From Breviolum minutum Mf 1.05b.01 (lineage: Eukaryota > Sar > Dinophyceae > Suessiales > Symbiodiniaceae), in NCBI GenBank assembly GCA_000507305.1, contig DF240206.1, forward strand, positions 63,539 through 127,538: DNA of 64,000 nucleotides, given 5' to 3'. The position numbers were made by a program, and so were the translations under genes. Below the pieces are notes generated by a model that worked only from the letters and a program-made list of their open reading frames with translations, made no database searches and was not told where the DNA came from. Below are positions 24,772 to 37,059 of the stretch, in pieces (position 1 is the stretch's first letter; each line of letters begins with the position of its first letter).

Positions 24772-25735
24772 CTGGGGAAGGGATGAAAACACACCGAAAG
24801 ATATGAATTATGAAACTTGGAAGCACTCAGCACTCCTTCAAACATAACAACACCTTCCTTGACTATGTTTCTGCATGAGACACGTTGCTTGCTCTTCTCC
24901 ATGTACGATCCGTCGCCAAGATTTGGAAAAGGAACAGGCCACACACTTGTATCATTAGTGACCTATACGGCCTATCAAACCCATGAAACCTAATCAGTTT
25001 AGCCATGGCACAGTCAGAGCTCCGAGTCAAGGCATGTTCAGCTCCAATCAGCTGAAGCATGGCAGCGACTGCACAAACTCCTGTGAGATGTGGCATTAAA
25101 AACATTGAACAACAAGCTGCTCGCATCACCGCATCACACCCACATACATATCATACATATTATATGACATACCTTTGTTGGTTGAAGGACATCTTCATAC
25201 ACATATGCGCAGATTCTGTGAGTCATATCCGTGCGTCTAGACATAAAGAAGCATCGGAGCGAATCAGAATTAAACCTGGCCATTCTGTCCTCGATCAAGG
25301 CCGGCACAACCACGCCGTGCTAGCCTTGGGCCAAGCAAATGACACAAACCAAAACGAATTTCAAAAAACAAATTGCAACAGTAATGTGATATGATGTTGC
25401 AGGCAAGTGTCTTCAATGCATCAGGTACAGAAAACCGTGCCAGTTCTTCTATCTCCAATGGTGCATCCTGACCAATGGCAGCATTCGAAACATGTGCGAA
25501 GGGGATGTCAACAAACAGAATGTGTAAACATGCATGATTTTTCAAACATTTCCCAGCAATGTCTTTAGTGCACTGTGGGCTGGAAGGATGAATGTCAGGA
25601 CTTGAAAAAATGGTTGTTTGCTCAGACCTGGAAACGATGCAACAAATTACAAAACTCATCAAACTTCAAGAAGTAACTGAGTAATCGGAGTAATCACACT
25701 ATATCACACTCTTCCTTCAGATTGTTTCAGCAGGC

Positions 25736-26315
25736 CTTTTTGATGATGTGCCCCAGAAGCGCCAAGAGTATCCATGCATCCAATGCTGCATACTTCAGTT
25801 GCTGCTCACTGAACGGTCGTAAATCCCAACGACTGCACTGTTCTGTTTTGTCCAAGGCTCGCCCCAAACAAAAAGCGCAGAATCCATCCTGGAGAGATTG
25901 CCATGCTACAAGTGGAGCTGGGTGAATACATGGTGAATTCATGAACAGGATTTCGGTTTTACAGTATTTTACCGCGTTTTTTTGCAGTCCACGTGAGGAT
26001 GTGAAATAGATTTTGGCCAAGGATCCAAAGAGTTCACACCCTGAGGCGACAAGTCAGCCATGTCAATGTGGTAGAACGAAGATGAAGACCAAGTTGATAG
26101 AAGTTGAGGGTAAGAATCCTGATGGGACAACACAAACGACACGGACATCCCAAATGATAGGCTAATAGGCATTTTGGATCATTTTGGCTGAGTTGAATTC
26201 TTAAGCTAAAAGACTCTCAACGGTATGCTCCAATGGCTCAACTGCTTTCGAGAGGCTGCTAATCGCCGTAGGTCACTTTCCAAACCAAAGCCTACCAGTA
26301 CGCAACGGTCATCGC
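25736..26315 (-). CDS. 3'-5' exonuclease domain protein (mut-7/RNase D-like), partial
   Basis: Two exons carry the conserved core of the DEDD 3'-5' exonuclease superfamily. The upstream one, about 26222-26315 (polypyrimidine tract then CGAG|GC acceptor), reads VLVGFGLESDLRRLAASR, like the K-V-G-F...DLRRL segment of mut-7/EXD proteins. The downstream one, 25736 to about 25905, reads SLQDGFCAFCLGRALDK and QLKYAALDAWILLALLG. This covers the LGK-LDK segment and the YAALDA motif that supplies the last catalytic Asp. It ends at an AAG|GC donor. A segment near 26.05 kb (FYHIDMADLSPQ) may be an exon between them. Such enzymes trim RNA or DNA 3' ends. The first catalytic Asp-x-Glu motif was not found, so the N-terminal part is missing or unresolved. 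Confidence 0.6.
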
Positions 26316-26390
26316 CTCGAAACACAACCGCAGAGTTGATACAGGGACAATGGAAGACATGTTGACAAAAAATCCGGAAGACTTCCAGGG

Positions 26391-26646
26391 AAATCCGCCG
26401 ACCCGGTTCGGCGTGCACAGTCTTCTTCTTCTTATGTAGAATCCAAAATTTGTCACAAAATCCAAAATCCCCAAACTCCAAAATCCCCAAAATCCGAAAT
26501 CCCCCAAATTTGGGGCGTTGGGGGCCGCACATAAAGATTTGCTACATAACGGTCCAAAATCCAAAATCCCCAAAATCCAAAATCCCAAAATCCCCAAATC
26601 CAAAATCCCCCCAAATCCAAAATCAAAAATCACCGAAATTTGGGGC
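26391..26646. repeat. Dispersed repeat element, copy 1
   Basis: A conserved head (GAAATCCGCCGACCCGGTTC onward, through the CGTGCACAGTCTTCTT segment and TTATGTAGAATC) contains a 6-bp perfect hairpin CGCCGA/TCGGCG. It is followed by arrays of CCAAAATCC-type units and the 14-base palindrome CCCCAAATTTGGGG. The same head and the same end (AATTTGGGGCGTTGGGGG) recur at 54385-54545. This copy holds a second block of units after GGGGGCCGCACATAAAG. A single N lies at its right edge (26647). It sits just upstream of an exonuclease exon, probably in an intron. Confidence 0.85.
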
Positions 26647-27822
26647 NTAAGCTTTGAAACTTGAAGCATGGTCTGCAACTTACATTCAATGAACCTATTC
26701 CTACCTTGCTTTCTTGCCGTGGCAATATCTGTGTCTCACAAATCAATACTAGATGCCATTTCCTGGCTTTCCATGCGGTCACGTGGCGCAAATATGTGAA
26801 GAGTTCTTGAAGTTTTGGCTCAGTGATGAGCATGGGAAGGTCCAGCCTTGCAAGCTTGCAAGTGTCAGCTGATGTGAGCTGTCGAACAAATCATTCAACG
26901 AGCCGTTCTTTGTCACATATTTTGTCTGTTGGTTCGCATTTCCAGCCCAGAAATGAGCAACGCTTTGTCAAGATACAGGTACACTACGTCAGTCCAAGCT
27001 AACTGCAGCAACCTTGGAAAGCATTGTGGTGACCCATGCTCAGGCAATGTCGATTCAACTTCAACTTAACAACAAATTAGCGAACGTCATCCAGGGATGT
27101 GCCAAAGTCCATGTCTCGAAGGTTTTCCAGGCACCAAGCCACTGGACTGGATTTACGGAATCTCGACCATCACGTCGTCGCTCTTCCCATGGCTTCCATT
27201 CAGCATCTAAACCTCGTTCTTATCATTTTGGATAGAAAAACGGCGTGAGCCATTTTGTCAAACCATATGCATTCTCAGAGTCTTAACACATGAAAAAATG
27301 TATCAAGTGAAAATTATCAGCTGAAGCACATGCTTAATGGTCCAAAGTGCACACGAATCTTAGCGAATTCCAAGGAACCAATGACACCTCCTTGTCTGGC
27401 ACGTTGACATGCAGCTTCCAAGGAGCAAACGTCAGAGACCAAAATCACTTTGCAGTGCAATGTCAATGGACTCCTCGAGGCTATGCCAGCTGGAGAATGA
27501 TCCACAGGACTAGGAGCAGGCAAGTCATGATGCGCTCGTGGATGCTTTAGTCGCTCAATCTTTCTGGCTAATTTCAGTTGACCAGTAGAGAGTAGCCTTA
27601 GAGCAAAAAGTGATAACCATGAGTGCGAGAGAAAATGAATGTAAGGAGTTTGGAGATGTAGAAAGTAGGGACAGTCTTGGACAAAACAACTCTTCAGTTG
27701 AACGACTCCAGGCAGGCTGGCATGCCTTGGTCACCCATGCTCCAAGACTCTAGGACAAACATTGAAGTTAAAAACATTTAAAACCGTGCAAACAAAAATC
27801 AAAGAAAGTGTTGGTAAGATAC

Positions 27823-30800
27823 CTTTCTGAATGTGAAACATGCTGAGCAACATGGATGCTATATGTTCGCAAAGCTCAGAGCAGTGTTGGCAAAGCAATT
27901 CCAAAACAGCCGCATCTGCAGGTGGAAAGGTAAGTTTTTCAAGAATCATATTCAAATCAATTTGTGCACACTTGGCATCAGCCATTGTGACAGTGTTGCT
28001 CACAAGGAGCAAATGCAGGGAGTTACATAGTGCGAGATACTCCACCAAACCAGCCAAACGTGCTCGATCCCTAACATGATCATCGATCAAGGGTGGTAAA
28101 TGCTGTAAACACACAGGTGCTGCTGCAAAGCAGAAACGCAATGCAAACTTCACCGCCAAACGTAAACAAATACCTCCTGCCAGTCCCAAGTCCAAGATCT
28201 TGCGTACGGAATCTTGATCTGCTTCAAAAATCACAGAACAAGCTCCAGGTGAATAACCAACTTCAGATGGCTTCACTAACAACTCCAAAATAAAATGCCC
28301 ATCAGTACGGAATTCTTCATCAGCAAGTCGCTTCAAAGATTCTGCCACCAAAGAACTGGCTTTTCCCTTTTCCTTCTCTTCTCTGTCACACATTGCTGCA
28401 TGTAAGGAACGCTTGCGCTGAATGCGTTGGGGATCGGATCCTTTCTTGATCTTCGTTGAAGTCAAAACGTAGTTCACCAAATGGTCCTCAGCAAACTCGG
28501 GAAACATCGAAAATCTCTGCCAAAGTCATGGAACGCACTGAAACATCTTCTCCCAAAAAATGCTGAAATAGAAGATGCATTTCTTCCATTTATCAGTGCA
28601 AATGTTCAACGTCTTTACGTGCATAACAGCAGTAATCAGCAGTATATAATCAAAATTTCTTGTAACATCGGGTTCGCCACACAAGACTTTCGCCCACACC
28701 CAGGAACTGCTGTCAGTTCCTCCTCCAGTCGTTGAGGTACGGCCACATGAACTCCTGGCAGATCTCGAAAATGCCGAGCGGCTGAAATTCGCTAAATGTC
28801 TGAAACATTTTTGAGTCAGTTCCTGGATCTCTTGTTTGTTCCTCTAGCGCATGGTGATGGAATTTGAGATGCAAATGTGAATCTGAAAGAATCACAGTTT
28901 CCAACTGGTACCAGTCACAGGATTGACGGCGTCAACATGGACGTCCTGCATCTGCAAGGCTTGGCGCAGGTCTCCTTGCTGTGTCCGCGAGGCGTTCGGA
29001 ATAGCGTCGCCGCTGATTCGACCACTTGCCTTGGCACCGTGCACGATGCATCTCGTTTTCAAACCACACGATTCAAAGGAGCGGCGACCTGCACTCAACT
29101 CAACCTTTATACCACTATACCGCTTGTATCCTTGGTCATGTTTTGTTCGAGAATCTTTCGCCTGACCTCAAAAATTTGGCCAAATGACTGGGTTCTTGAT
29201 AGTCAGCTTGTTCTGCTTCCCCCGAGCTTTTCATGCCTTGGGGTCTACCTGCAAGTCCAAATATAAACACAAGGTCTTTGGTACGTAGTGCAGCATGACC
29301 CAACATAAGAAGAAACGTAAGAAAAGTACATACTTCTTCACTGAATCGAAGGATTTTGATGCTTGCATCAGATCAGACGCCCACATGTGACCAGATGCCT
29401 GTCATCAAACTTCGTGGATCCCAAACTGGCGGAAGAATGAACCCCCTGGAGTGTTCGATCCAACCGTTTCCAGCTTGCACCAATTCACATAGCAACAGGG
29501 CAGTATGAACCTGAATCATGGCAACAGGAGATATGGAAAGGACAAACAAGGGCAAAACAGGTCAAGAAAGACAATCAAGGAAAGATAATTCAATGTCTGG
29601 TAATGTGAGTAATGCGGTGCATTGTTAACATTGCCTGCTGGAGTCCTATCTGGCTTATTGGTGGTGAGATTCAGTTTGCCCGTGAAGCGAGGAGAAGTAC
29701 AAGCCACAAGAGAAGGTAAAAACATGTACTGTAAAAACTTATGAAAACAGTATGCATAAAAAACACGGTTAAAGAATACAAACAAATACATGTCAGAAAC
29801 TCTTGCAAAATGTTCTTCCACATCTTCTTGAATCTTGCTTGGCCAATCAGTTGCCACAGATTCTTGTTGTCCTGGTAGCTGTTCTCCCCAAATTTGTGGT
29901 GGATCCCCTGAAGCCACCACGGGACTGAGCCAAAACAATTTCGGCAGCACTGCCATCCGAGCACCTGGAGCCATCTTGGCCACAACGTCTTTAATGTCAG
30001 TGGTGTACCAACCAGTGGAGCACTCCTTAGATACATTCGGTTTGCACGACAATCATCGCAAAGCATTACGAAGCTTTAACAATCGATCTAATCAGAATCC
30101 AACCCTTCGAGGTGAATTGTCGTCCAAAGAACGGGATTAAGTTCGGTGGGCGGATCTCGCAATCGTCGTGACGTCAGGAAGTGATCCAAAGGTTGGAAGA
30201 TGAAGCCCTTCAACAAATACACAGAGCGAATTTGCACATCACCCAATTCTTTGCGGAGAAACTCTTGTACCTCAGGTCTTTATGTGAATTTACGTATTTG
30301 GAGCATGAGCAATGTACAACTGGGAAAGAAAACAGAAACGCGGCAAACTCAAAAAACACCCAGAGTCATCAAATCGATCATCTATGATCTTCAGCATTTG
30401 AAAATGTTTGCACCCCTGGCAGAACCTTCCACTGGCGCGTGTGAAGCTGGTGCTCCTCGTAGAGTCCGTGCCAAGTTGCGGAGGCACTCTCGGTGCAAGT
30501 GACTTTCCGCCGTGCTTCTGCTAAGCGCCAAGCCAAATTCTCGTGAAGAAATGGGCCAACATAAGAACCTTACGACACTGGATTGAATAGACATGGAAAG
30601 ACACTGAATCCTTCAGATTCCTTCTGCTTTTACTTTAGAGCCATCAGGAGGACCACAAGTTCTCAACTTCAAAGCAAACATATCAAAAGAAAGTGCAGGC
30701 TGAAACAGCCTTTTTTTTGGATTTTCAGTCATGAAATATGTCTCTCAATCGTCTTTTCAGTTCTGTCTAAGTATGCTCCAGCAACTGGTGCATGGTGGCA

Positions 30801-31450
30801 TCTGTGGAGCTTCTGAAGTGGCATCCGCGAAGAATTTCACCGAAGATTCCACGTGAAGAGCTTCATTAGGACGCCTGAGATTGCAACAGATGAAGTCATG
30901 AGTATGACATACAGAGTCGATACATATACAGGAGAACACTGGATACCAGGTACAGTAGGTAGACAAGTTTATCCATGTTGCTCACTTTATTGTTCTTCAA
31001 TTGCATGCTAAGCTCTGGTCAAGCAAACCAATTTTAGTTGTCCGGCAGTCTGCCTGCGTTGGATCAAGTGGTGCGTGTGCAAAATCTGTTGGACCATCCA
31101 ATGAGGTGCGGCGGAAAAGACCCTTCTACCACTGAACATGAACGACCATATGATACTTGTGTTACACATCTATCATCTATTTATTGCAAACTCAAAATGT
31201 CTCGAAAACATCCCGTTGTGAGTTGTGCCATAAGCCTGGAGCGTCCTCCTGCACTGAGTTGAACTGCACTGAGGGAACGCTGTGTTTTCCACACGGGGCC
31301 ATTTTCAAGCCAAAACTGCGTCAGGGCTGCTGCGTAGAAACCTCCAGGCTGAAGAATTTCACTTGGAATCAGTGAAGCAGTGACGGCAGTCAAGACAACA
31401 AATTTGATTCCTTCGATTTCACTTCGATCTTCTTTGTTTCCTTGCGACAT
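27823..31450 (-). CDS. Large unrecognised multi-exon gene
   Basis: At least seven collinear exons are visible. The likely start is the ATG at 31450 (MSQGNKEDRSEIEGIKFVVL). Further exons read RPNEALHVESSVKFFADAT (about 30.8 kb) and NLAWRLAEARRKVTCTESAS (about 30.5 kb). The exon at about 30110-30270 (CTGAG|GTA) reads VQEFLRKELGDVQIRSVYLL. One near 29.8-30.05 kb reads STGWYTTDIKDVVAKMAPGA. Exon 29399-29510 (TTCAG|GTT to ACAG|GC) reads VHTALLLCELVQAGNGWIEH. An exon near 28.9-29.03 kb reads ISGDAIPNASRTQQGDLRQA. The exon at 27823-28507 ends at AAAG|GTATC and is a 220-residue helical block including RKILDLGLAGGICLRLAVKF and ADAAVLELLCQHCSELCEHI. I recognise no family. The last block could be an alpha-solenoid. 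It may be more than one gene. Confidence 0.5.
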
Positions 31451-32783
31451 CTTGCGACGTCATGCTGGCATTCCTTTGGAATCTGATCTGCCTAGACGTC
31501 GCACACCCGACTGAGCATGCAAATTGGCCAAGAGCTCTGTGGGATCTTTGTCCAATGCCATGAGCCAGTCCTGGTCACGAAAACGTCCGGTTGCTTGGGA
31601 AAGAAGCGTCAAACAAAATCAGCTGCTTTTCTGTGGTCCATTTTGGTCCTTTGTCATTCGTTGTGCTTCTGCATCTGGCAATTCCAAAAGCTGCATGCCA
31701 GCCTGCATGGAAAATCTGGCTGATTTCTGGTCTCTAAACATGTTCCACTGACATAGGCTGATGCTGCCTCCAAAACACCTGGATATGATAGTTTGACGTT
31801 TGAACATTTAGTCTTGCCTGTTGTTCATGTCATGCTTCAGAACATTGAAGCAGCTATACTTTTTGAAGTGAAAACTCTGAGGAGTCTGCTGAGTTTTGCA
31901 CCTGTTGTGACAGAACTGGAGGTGCATGAATCAGCCAGGACAGGTCTCGAACGACCTTTGTGATGCGTTGCGATGCGGGAGAAAATGCATCAAAATGCCA
32001 CCGATCTCACGATCCCGCCTTGTTCTTGTACTCGCCCTCCATGGCTACGTTTGTCAGTCACCGTCATGCCAAGGCGTGCACTGAATCCGGTAAACACAAG
32101 AAACATCAATAAACATGAAACGTTTTGATTTTTTTCCAGAATCCATTCACACATCTCATAGAGAAATGTGCGTGTCGCACACGAGGCAACCTCTTTGATT
32201 GTCAGCTTTCAAAAACGATTTCTAAAACAGTGCCATCAAAGAGCTCGAAAGAGTACAAAAAGAGCATGCGATGACCACTCGGCATAGCATTTTGATGCAT
32301 TTTGAGGGACTAGTGCTGCGGAAACATATAACGAAGAAGCGTTCAGTACCATGGTTCGTTGACTGGGTTGATAAGATCTGAGGTTGTGAGTTGCAAACTC
32401 AGTTTTACACATGCAGTTCCACAGAAAGAAACATCCATTAACAACTTGTGGATTTTTGTAGCAGTTGAAAGGAAGATTGCAACTTGAGCTTTGAAGAAAG
32501 TCAGGAAATGTCCAAAAGAGCTGGCTTGCGCCTGGCCAAAATGCATTCCTCCAGCCTCATGCTTCTCTCTACGCCTGCGCCACCTCCACAACACAACTGC
32601 ACCATGATTAACGAGTTCACAACTTCCCAAGACATCACATAGGCACATAGGTATTGACAGGCTGTTGGCTGCTGCTTGCCTGGATTATGCAGTCCATCAA
32701 GTCCAAATGTATGTGATGAAAATGACTGAAAATACTTGATTCATTACTGTATACTCTACAGTATGCAGTATACCTGCTATATC

Positions 32784-32932
32784 CAGTTCTTGCATGCCAG
32801 GGCACCGAATGTGAGGACCACTGGCTTCTGCTGATGCCCTGTTCGTCGCATGGTATCCAGGGATGCCCTTTCCAAGATGCCACCCAACCGGACGGGCTTA
32901 TCGATGCTGTCAACGATGCTCCGTAGAAACAC
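32784..32932 (-). CDS. Internal exon, unknown product
   Basis: After CACAG|GTG the frame reads VFLRSIVDSIDKPVRLGGIL, ERASLDTMRRTGHQ and PVVLTFGALACKNW, about 49 codons. The first in-frame stop follows at once, and a GA donor (CTG|GATATAG) would avoid it, as in the confirmed GA-AG intron of the channel gene. The composition is strongly protein-like. No family is recognised. Confidence 0.45.
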
Positions 32933-33673
32933 CTGTGCTCCGAACGGCTTCGACAGTCCCCAAAATGACTAGCACTCCCTGCAAGTCCCCCAGCTCTCTC
33001 AGATGGTTTTAGACGTATACCGTATAACGGTATAACGTTGTGAATGCTATCAATCCAAAACTGTTGTGACATGGCTTTGCCGCTCCATGGTAGGGCTTTG
33101 CACCCATGATGGGTGTGAACTATTCCACTGAAATGTAGAAATGGGATGAAATGGGAAATGAAAACAGATGCAACGGCCCGCATATCCCGCTACACTTCTG
33201 CTAGAGTTGTCAAATAATTGGCTTCTAATGCCATTGCAACATACTGAAATCTTGAAAAAAGTCAAGGCACCACGTCATAGGATGCAGTTGTAGATTCCTG
33301 ATTTCGAGCAAATTCCCGGTGACACAAAGTGTCAAATTCTGAGTGCAAATATGACTGTGAGTCGGTCTTCCAAATGCAAGGGCACACTAACAGCTGAGCA
33401 CAACTCTAGTCTTCACGAATCCTTTGAGAACCACCAGCAAATCCAATTCTGCGTCTAAATCTAGAGCTATGGAAACACATGAGATTTGAATCTTGATGTC
33501 TGATGTCCACACTAAATTACTGAAGTAAAGATGTTTCTCAATACCATCAATTCTAAAGTCTCTTTCGGCAAGGAGCTGAAGACAAGGCCATCAGAATCTC
33601 GGGAGCATTTGGACCCAAATGACGTAAAAAAGCCAAACGTCGCTGATCCCACACAGCATTTTGAAATGCTAAA

Positions 33674-34775
33674 TCAGGCCTGCAACATTGAACTCAGGAA
33701 TGGAGCGTTTGTTAGCCTTTCCTCTGGTGCAAGAAAAACAAGCACTTCAACGACTTCTAAAAGCACTAAGCTGACTAAGCTTGTATAGCGTCCTGGCCTC
33801 AAAGCTTGGACTGAAGGAAGCAGATGACGTTTTCTCATCTGCAACTCCGTCTTTGTCGCCTCGTAGGCTTGTCTCTCATCCTTCAGCAAGCGGCGGCAAC
33901 TCTCGATGATCACGACAATGCGGATGCCCGGCAGAAGCCAGGAGGCCTCGGAAACGACAAACGACCCTGTATCTTCCATTATCACCAACGTGTGACAAGT
34001 TACGACTGGTTCGTTCAGAGCATTGCTCCAGCTTACTCGGCTCAAAAAGAACAATACAGCATGAAACAATAAAGCATCATGAAGTAGCAAAACGAATTCA
34101 TGAACATATGACATTACAAATCGTTGAGCCCTTCTAAAGTACATGATTCGAAATTTGCCCTCAAAGTGCCTTCGATCCCACAAAGCAGCTGTCCTCCCCC
34201 TGTTGCAACTGGGAGACATGGATATCCCCACATGTATCATGGTGAAATATATTGGCAGGTCTTTGGCCAAGCACATCGAACAGGCGAAAAAGGAAGTCTT
34301 CGAAAAAGCAGAAAGTCTCCTAGGAGGGTCACAGCACAAAGGTTCTCAATTATCGCAAGCCTTGGCCAATGGTGGCAAATGGGACCAGTTGTTCACTGGA
34401 GAGTTTCATCATTTCTAGGGTTTCCAAAGAAATTTCACTTGGACCATCGTAATCTGTGGCACGTCTCCTCTCTTGCGCAGGGCCGACCGCAGTCGACTGG
34501 GAAAAAACAGCCAGCCGCACCATGGCCACAATAGCTGAAAAGTAGCAATGGAGGTTCCAAATCTTCGGGCCTCAACACAACACCACAACAGCGTTTCCGT
34601 CCCAGCATAATTTGAACAACTCTTCTGACAAACGCTGCGTTGCAAAGCAGCAAAATGTGCAAATCTTGGAGGCTTTTTGGGCCATGGAGCAACTCTTCAG
34701 AGTCCAAAGTGTCAGCAATGTCCGACAGCCAGTCCTCTGTGGCCACCTGTAATTCGGGCATTGCGGTGAGCAAAA
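33674..34775 (-). CDS. Unrecognised gene, two visible exons
   Basis: The upstream exon, 34435-34775 (TACCAG|TTT acceptor), contains MPELQVATEDWLSDIADTL, LLLCNAAFVRRVVQIMLG and CCGVVLRPEDLEPPLLLFS. The downstream exon, from a GGAAG|AT acceptor at 33972 to a stop at 33674, contains EASWLLPGIRIVVIIESC, LLKDERQAYEATKTELQMRK and SLVSLVLLEVVEVLVFLAPE. The second could hold one hydrophobic helix after a charged coiled-coil-like stretch. Whether the two belong together is inferred from strand and order. The function is unknown. Confidence 0.45.
34143..34418 (+). CDS. Small plus-strand protein, hypothetical
   Basis: An ATG-to-stop frame of 91 codons has protein-like composition. It reads LLQLGDMDIPTCIMVKYIG, then the charged helix HIEQAKKEVFEKAESLL and ANGGKWDQLFTGEFHHF-stop. 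Minus-strand frames opposite it are interrupted. It lies between two minus-strand exons (33674-33972 and 34435-34775), so if real it is an antisense gene inside an intron, or a terminal exon of an unseen plus-strand gene. No family is recognised. Confidence 0.35.
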   Translation: MIRNLPSKCLRSHKAAVLPLLQLGDMDIPTCIMVKYIGRSLAKHIEQAKKEVFEKAESLLGGSQHKGSQLSQALANGGKWDQLFTGEFHHF

Positions 34776-37059
34776 CTGGTACGAAAATGTGAGAAATTAA
34801 AGTGTAACATGTGTACATACGAGTCGGATTCATAAAGACTTCATTTGGATTCCATGCTATGCGATGCTATGAATCCACGGCATTTTGCATAGATTTTCAA
34901 AAATTTTCCATCGATTTTCGAGAAATCATACCGAAGCTTTTTCCACAGATTTCGATGCCTTCATCCCTTGCAAGTTCTGGTCATCGGCCGACCGGACTTT
35001 GAAGTCCATCACCTGCAGATACTTTGAACACCATCACCGGAAGGTTTCTGACATGGAAATAGATGAAAAATGAAGATTTGAAACATTTGACTTTTTCAAT
35101 TTCTGTTTCTCATGCAAATTTTGAAGCGTGAGCCTGGCGATGAAAGAAACATGGAGAAACGTGGCCTTCAGCTTCTCTGCCAAGGCGGCCGACACGGCGA
35201 CAGGTCGTGATAGAGGCGCCCGGATCCTCAGTTTCAAGTGACGCCTGTGACGCCTGTGACGCCTTGACGATACACAATTCACAAAGTGCACAAACAAATG
35301 CCCAAATGCCATCCTCAAAACATTGTTATTGCGACATGGAAGGTAAATGGAAGTGCGTGCCACTGAAGTGACTCTGTGATACCATGTTGATATTCAATGA
35401 CTCAATGACTTGTCATAATGACTCTCCAAGGAGCGTGTAGGCCCCATTGGCCAACAGTAGCGCTGTTCGCTTCGGCATAGGAAGTCGCAGTCAGCCGCAC
35501 GTTCATGACAGGCAGGTGCTAGGTGCAAGGCTATGCAGCTGTACCATTCAGTTTCCACAGTCTGATTGAATCTGCTTGTCTGAGATATGTCAGACATCTT
35601 AGATCTGTGCAATGAGTGACTGAAATCTGGAATGTCGCAAACATCTTTGATGCAAAGGGCGTCCATGTTTGAGCTCCAAACTTGTGGGCGAGGCCACTAG
35701 TTTTGCTTTAATTTTCAGCTTCAGATTCAAACTGCTAATACAACAAACGGACAAAGGCACCACTTGAAAAAAGAGGAAGCACTGAATTGTGGCCCAATTC
35801 TTTCTTCCTTTTTGATTTCCCTCTGATCGGCCTTGAAAAACCTGGCATGCGATTATCTTAAGATGTTTCCCGTATTTTCATATCTATCTTCAACATCCTT
35901 CAACCACTTTGAACTTCCGGCAAGTGAATTTCAACGCCTTGCTTTTTAACCTTTTCCCTCTTCCGTGGCACATTGTGCGGCTGCGAGCTCTCAGCGGAGC
36001 GCAAAAATATGCAAAACTCATGGTGCACAACAGTTCAACTGTTTGATGGCAGCTGACATGGTCAAACACCAAACGCCAGCCAGTGGAGAAAAGGAACGAA
36101 GCCAGAAGTACTAACTATGTGCAAATTATCGGCGCAGCCGTGTATGCAAAACGATTGAAAAGAGCGTACCCGCATGTTCCGTTGAAAAGCATGCAACAAT
36201 TTAAGCACAGGATTCTAGCATGATTGTCACGATTGCCCTTGTCCCAGCGCAAGATCGCTCACAACAACATGCGATGACGATGATTGCACTATATCTTAAC
36301 ATTTTGCTGCATGGGCTTGCATGCGGGTCTGAGTGAAAATTGTAAAAGTTTCAGCACCATTGCAGTGACTGCCAGTGGTTGAAGCAGAAACCTCCAGCTC
36401 TTGTGCATGCAATTAAAATGCATCACGCAATCTGGCGGCACTCAAAACTGCTCAGCAGCTGAGAAATGCTCACTTGATTGGGTGAAATGAAATGCACCGT
36501 GCTGAGGGCAACTGTTTTGTCAGAACATAAGCTGCGAGAAATTGTCCAACTCTAGGTGGCTGCCCTCATGGAATCTCTGACGGTGAGACTTTTAGCATCC
36601 TTGTAGCTGTCCTACCCCATGCTGTGAAGGGCAGCGAGGCCCCGAATGTACCGAAGTACTCAGACCTTGCACATGGAGTCTATGCAGAAAATTGAATAGG
36701 TATTAAGATGTATTAAGTATTCAGTGTTTTAGTGCTGATTCTTGTGGCTTCCAATCAAGAAATCGTCCCTCAAGCCTGGAGGCCAAATTTGTGTGAGCCC
36801 CTAATCATACAATTCCCCGGATTTGAGTTACGGAGTTAGAGTTTTGAGTTTATTGGTTGATTATTGTTGGTTGAATCTTTTTGTGGTTTATTATATGGTA
36901 CTACGTTTTGTTCATCTTCATCTGTCTCCTAATGCTCAAACTTTACCGTTGTCAAATAGATGTGGCGCAATGATTCCAACATAACTACTAAAATTACATT
37001 TTTTTGCAGCTGCAGCCTTGTATTTAAACTGCCCTAAGTTGCTGAGTGAGCCAACTCAC
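34776..37059. other. Mostly without supported genes
   Basis: One weak minus-strand exon candidate near 35160-35240 (RAPLSRPVAVSAALAEKLK) follows an ACTGAG|GAT acceptor beside a triplicated GACGCCTGT. Nothing else convincing is seen. The 3' end of the channel gene may extend into 36.5-37.05 kb, but I could not trace it. Confidence 0.35.

Noticed and set aside
24661-25662. YbaK-type tRNA deacylase domain
   Set aside because: Only a VCKT-like string and a loosely similar helix were seen. Without the central conserved segments the assignment is not supported.
26150-26192. Spliced-leader-like string (CATTTTGGCTGAG)
   Set aside because: It resembles the dinoflagellate spliced leader only in part and lacks the CCGTAGC start and the CTCAAG end. 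It is also on the strand opposite to the local gene.
32940-33012. Exon reading LRELGDLQGVLVILGTVEAV
   Set aside because: It overlaps the acceptor of the stronger exon at 32784-32932 in a different frame, leaving no room for an intron.
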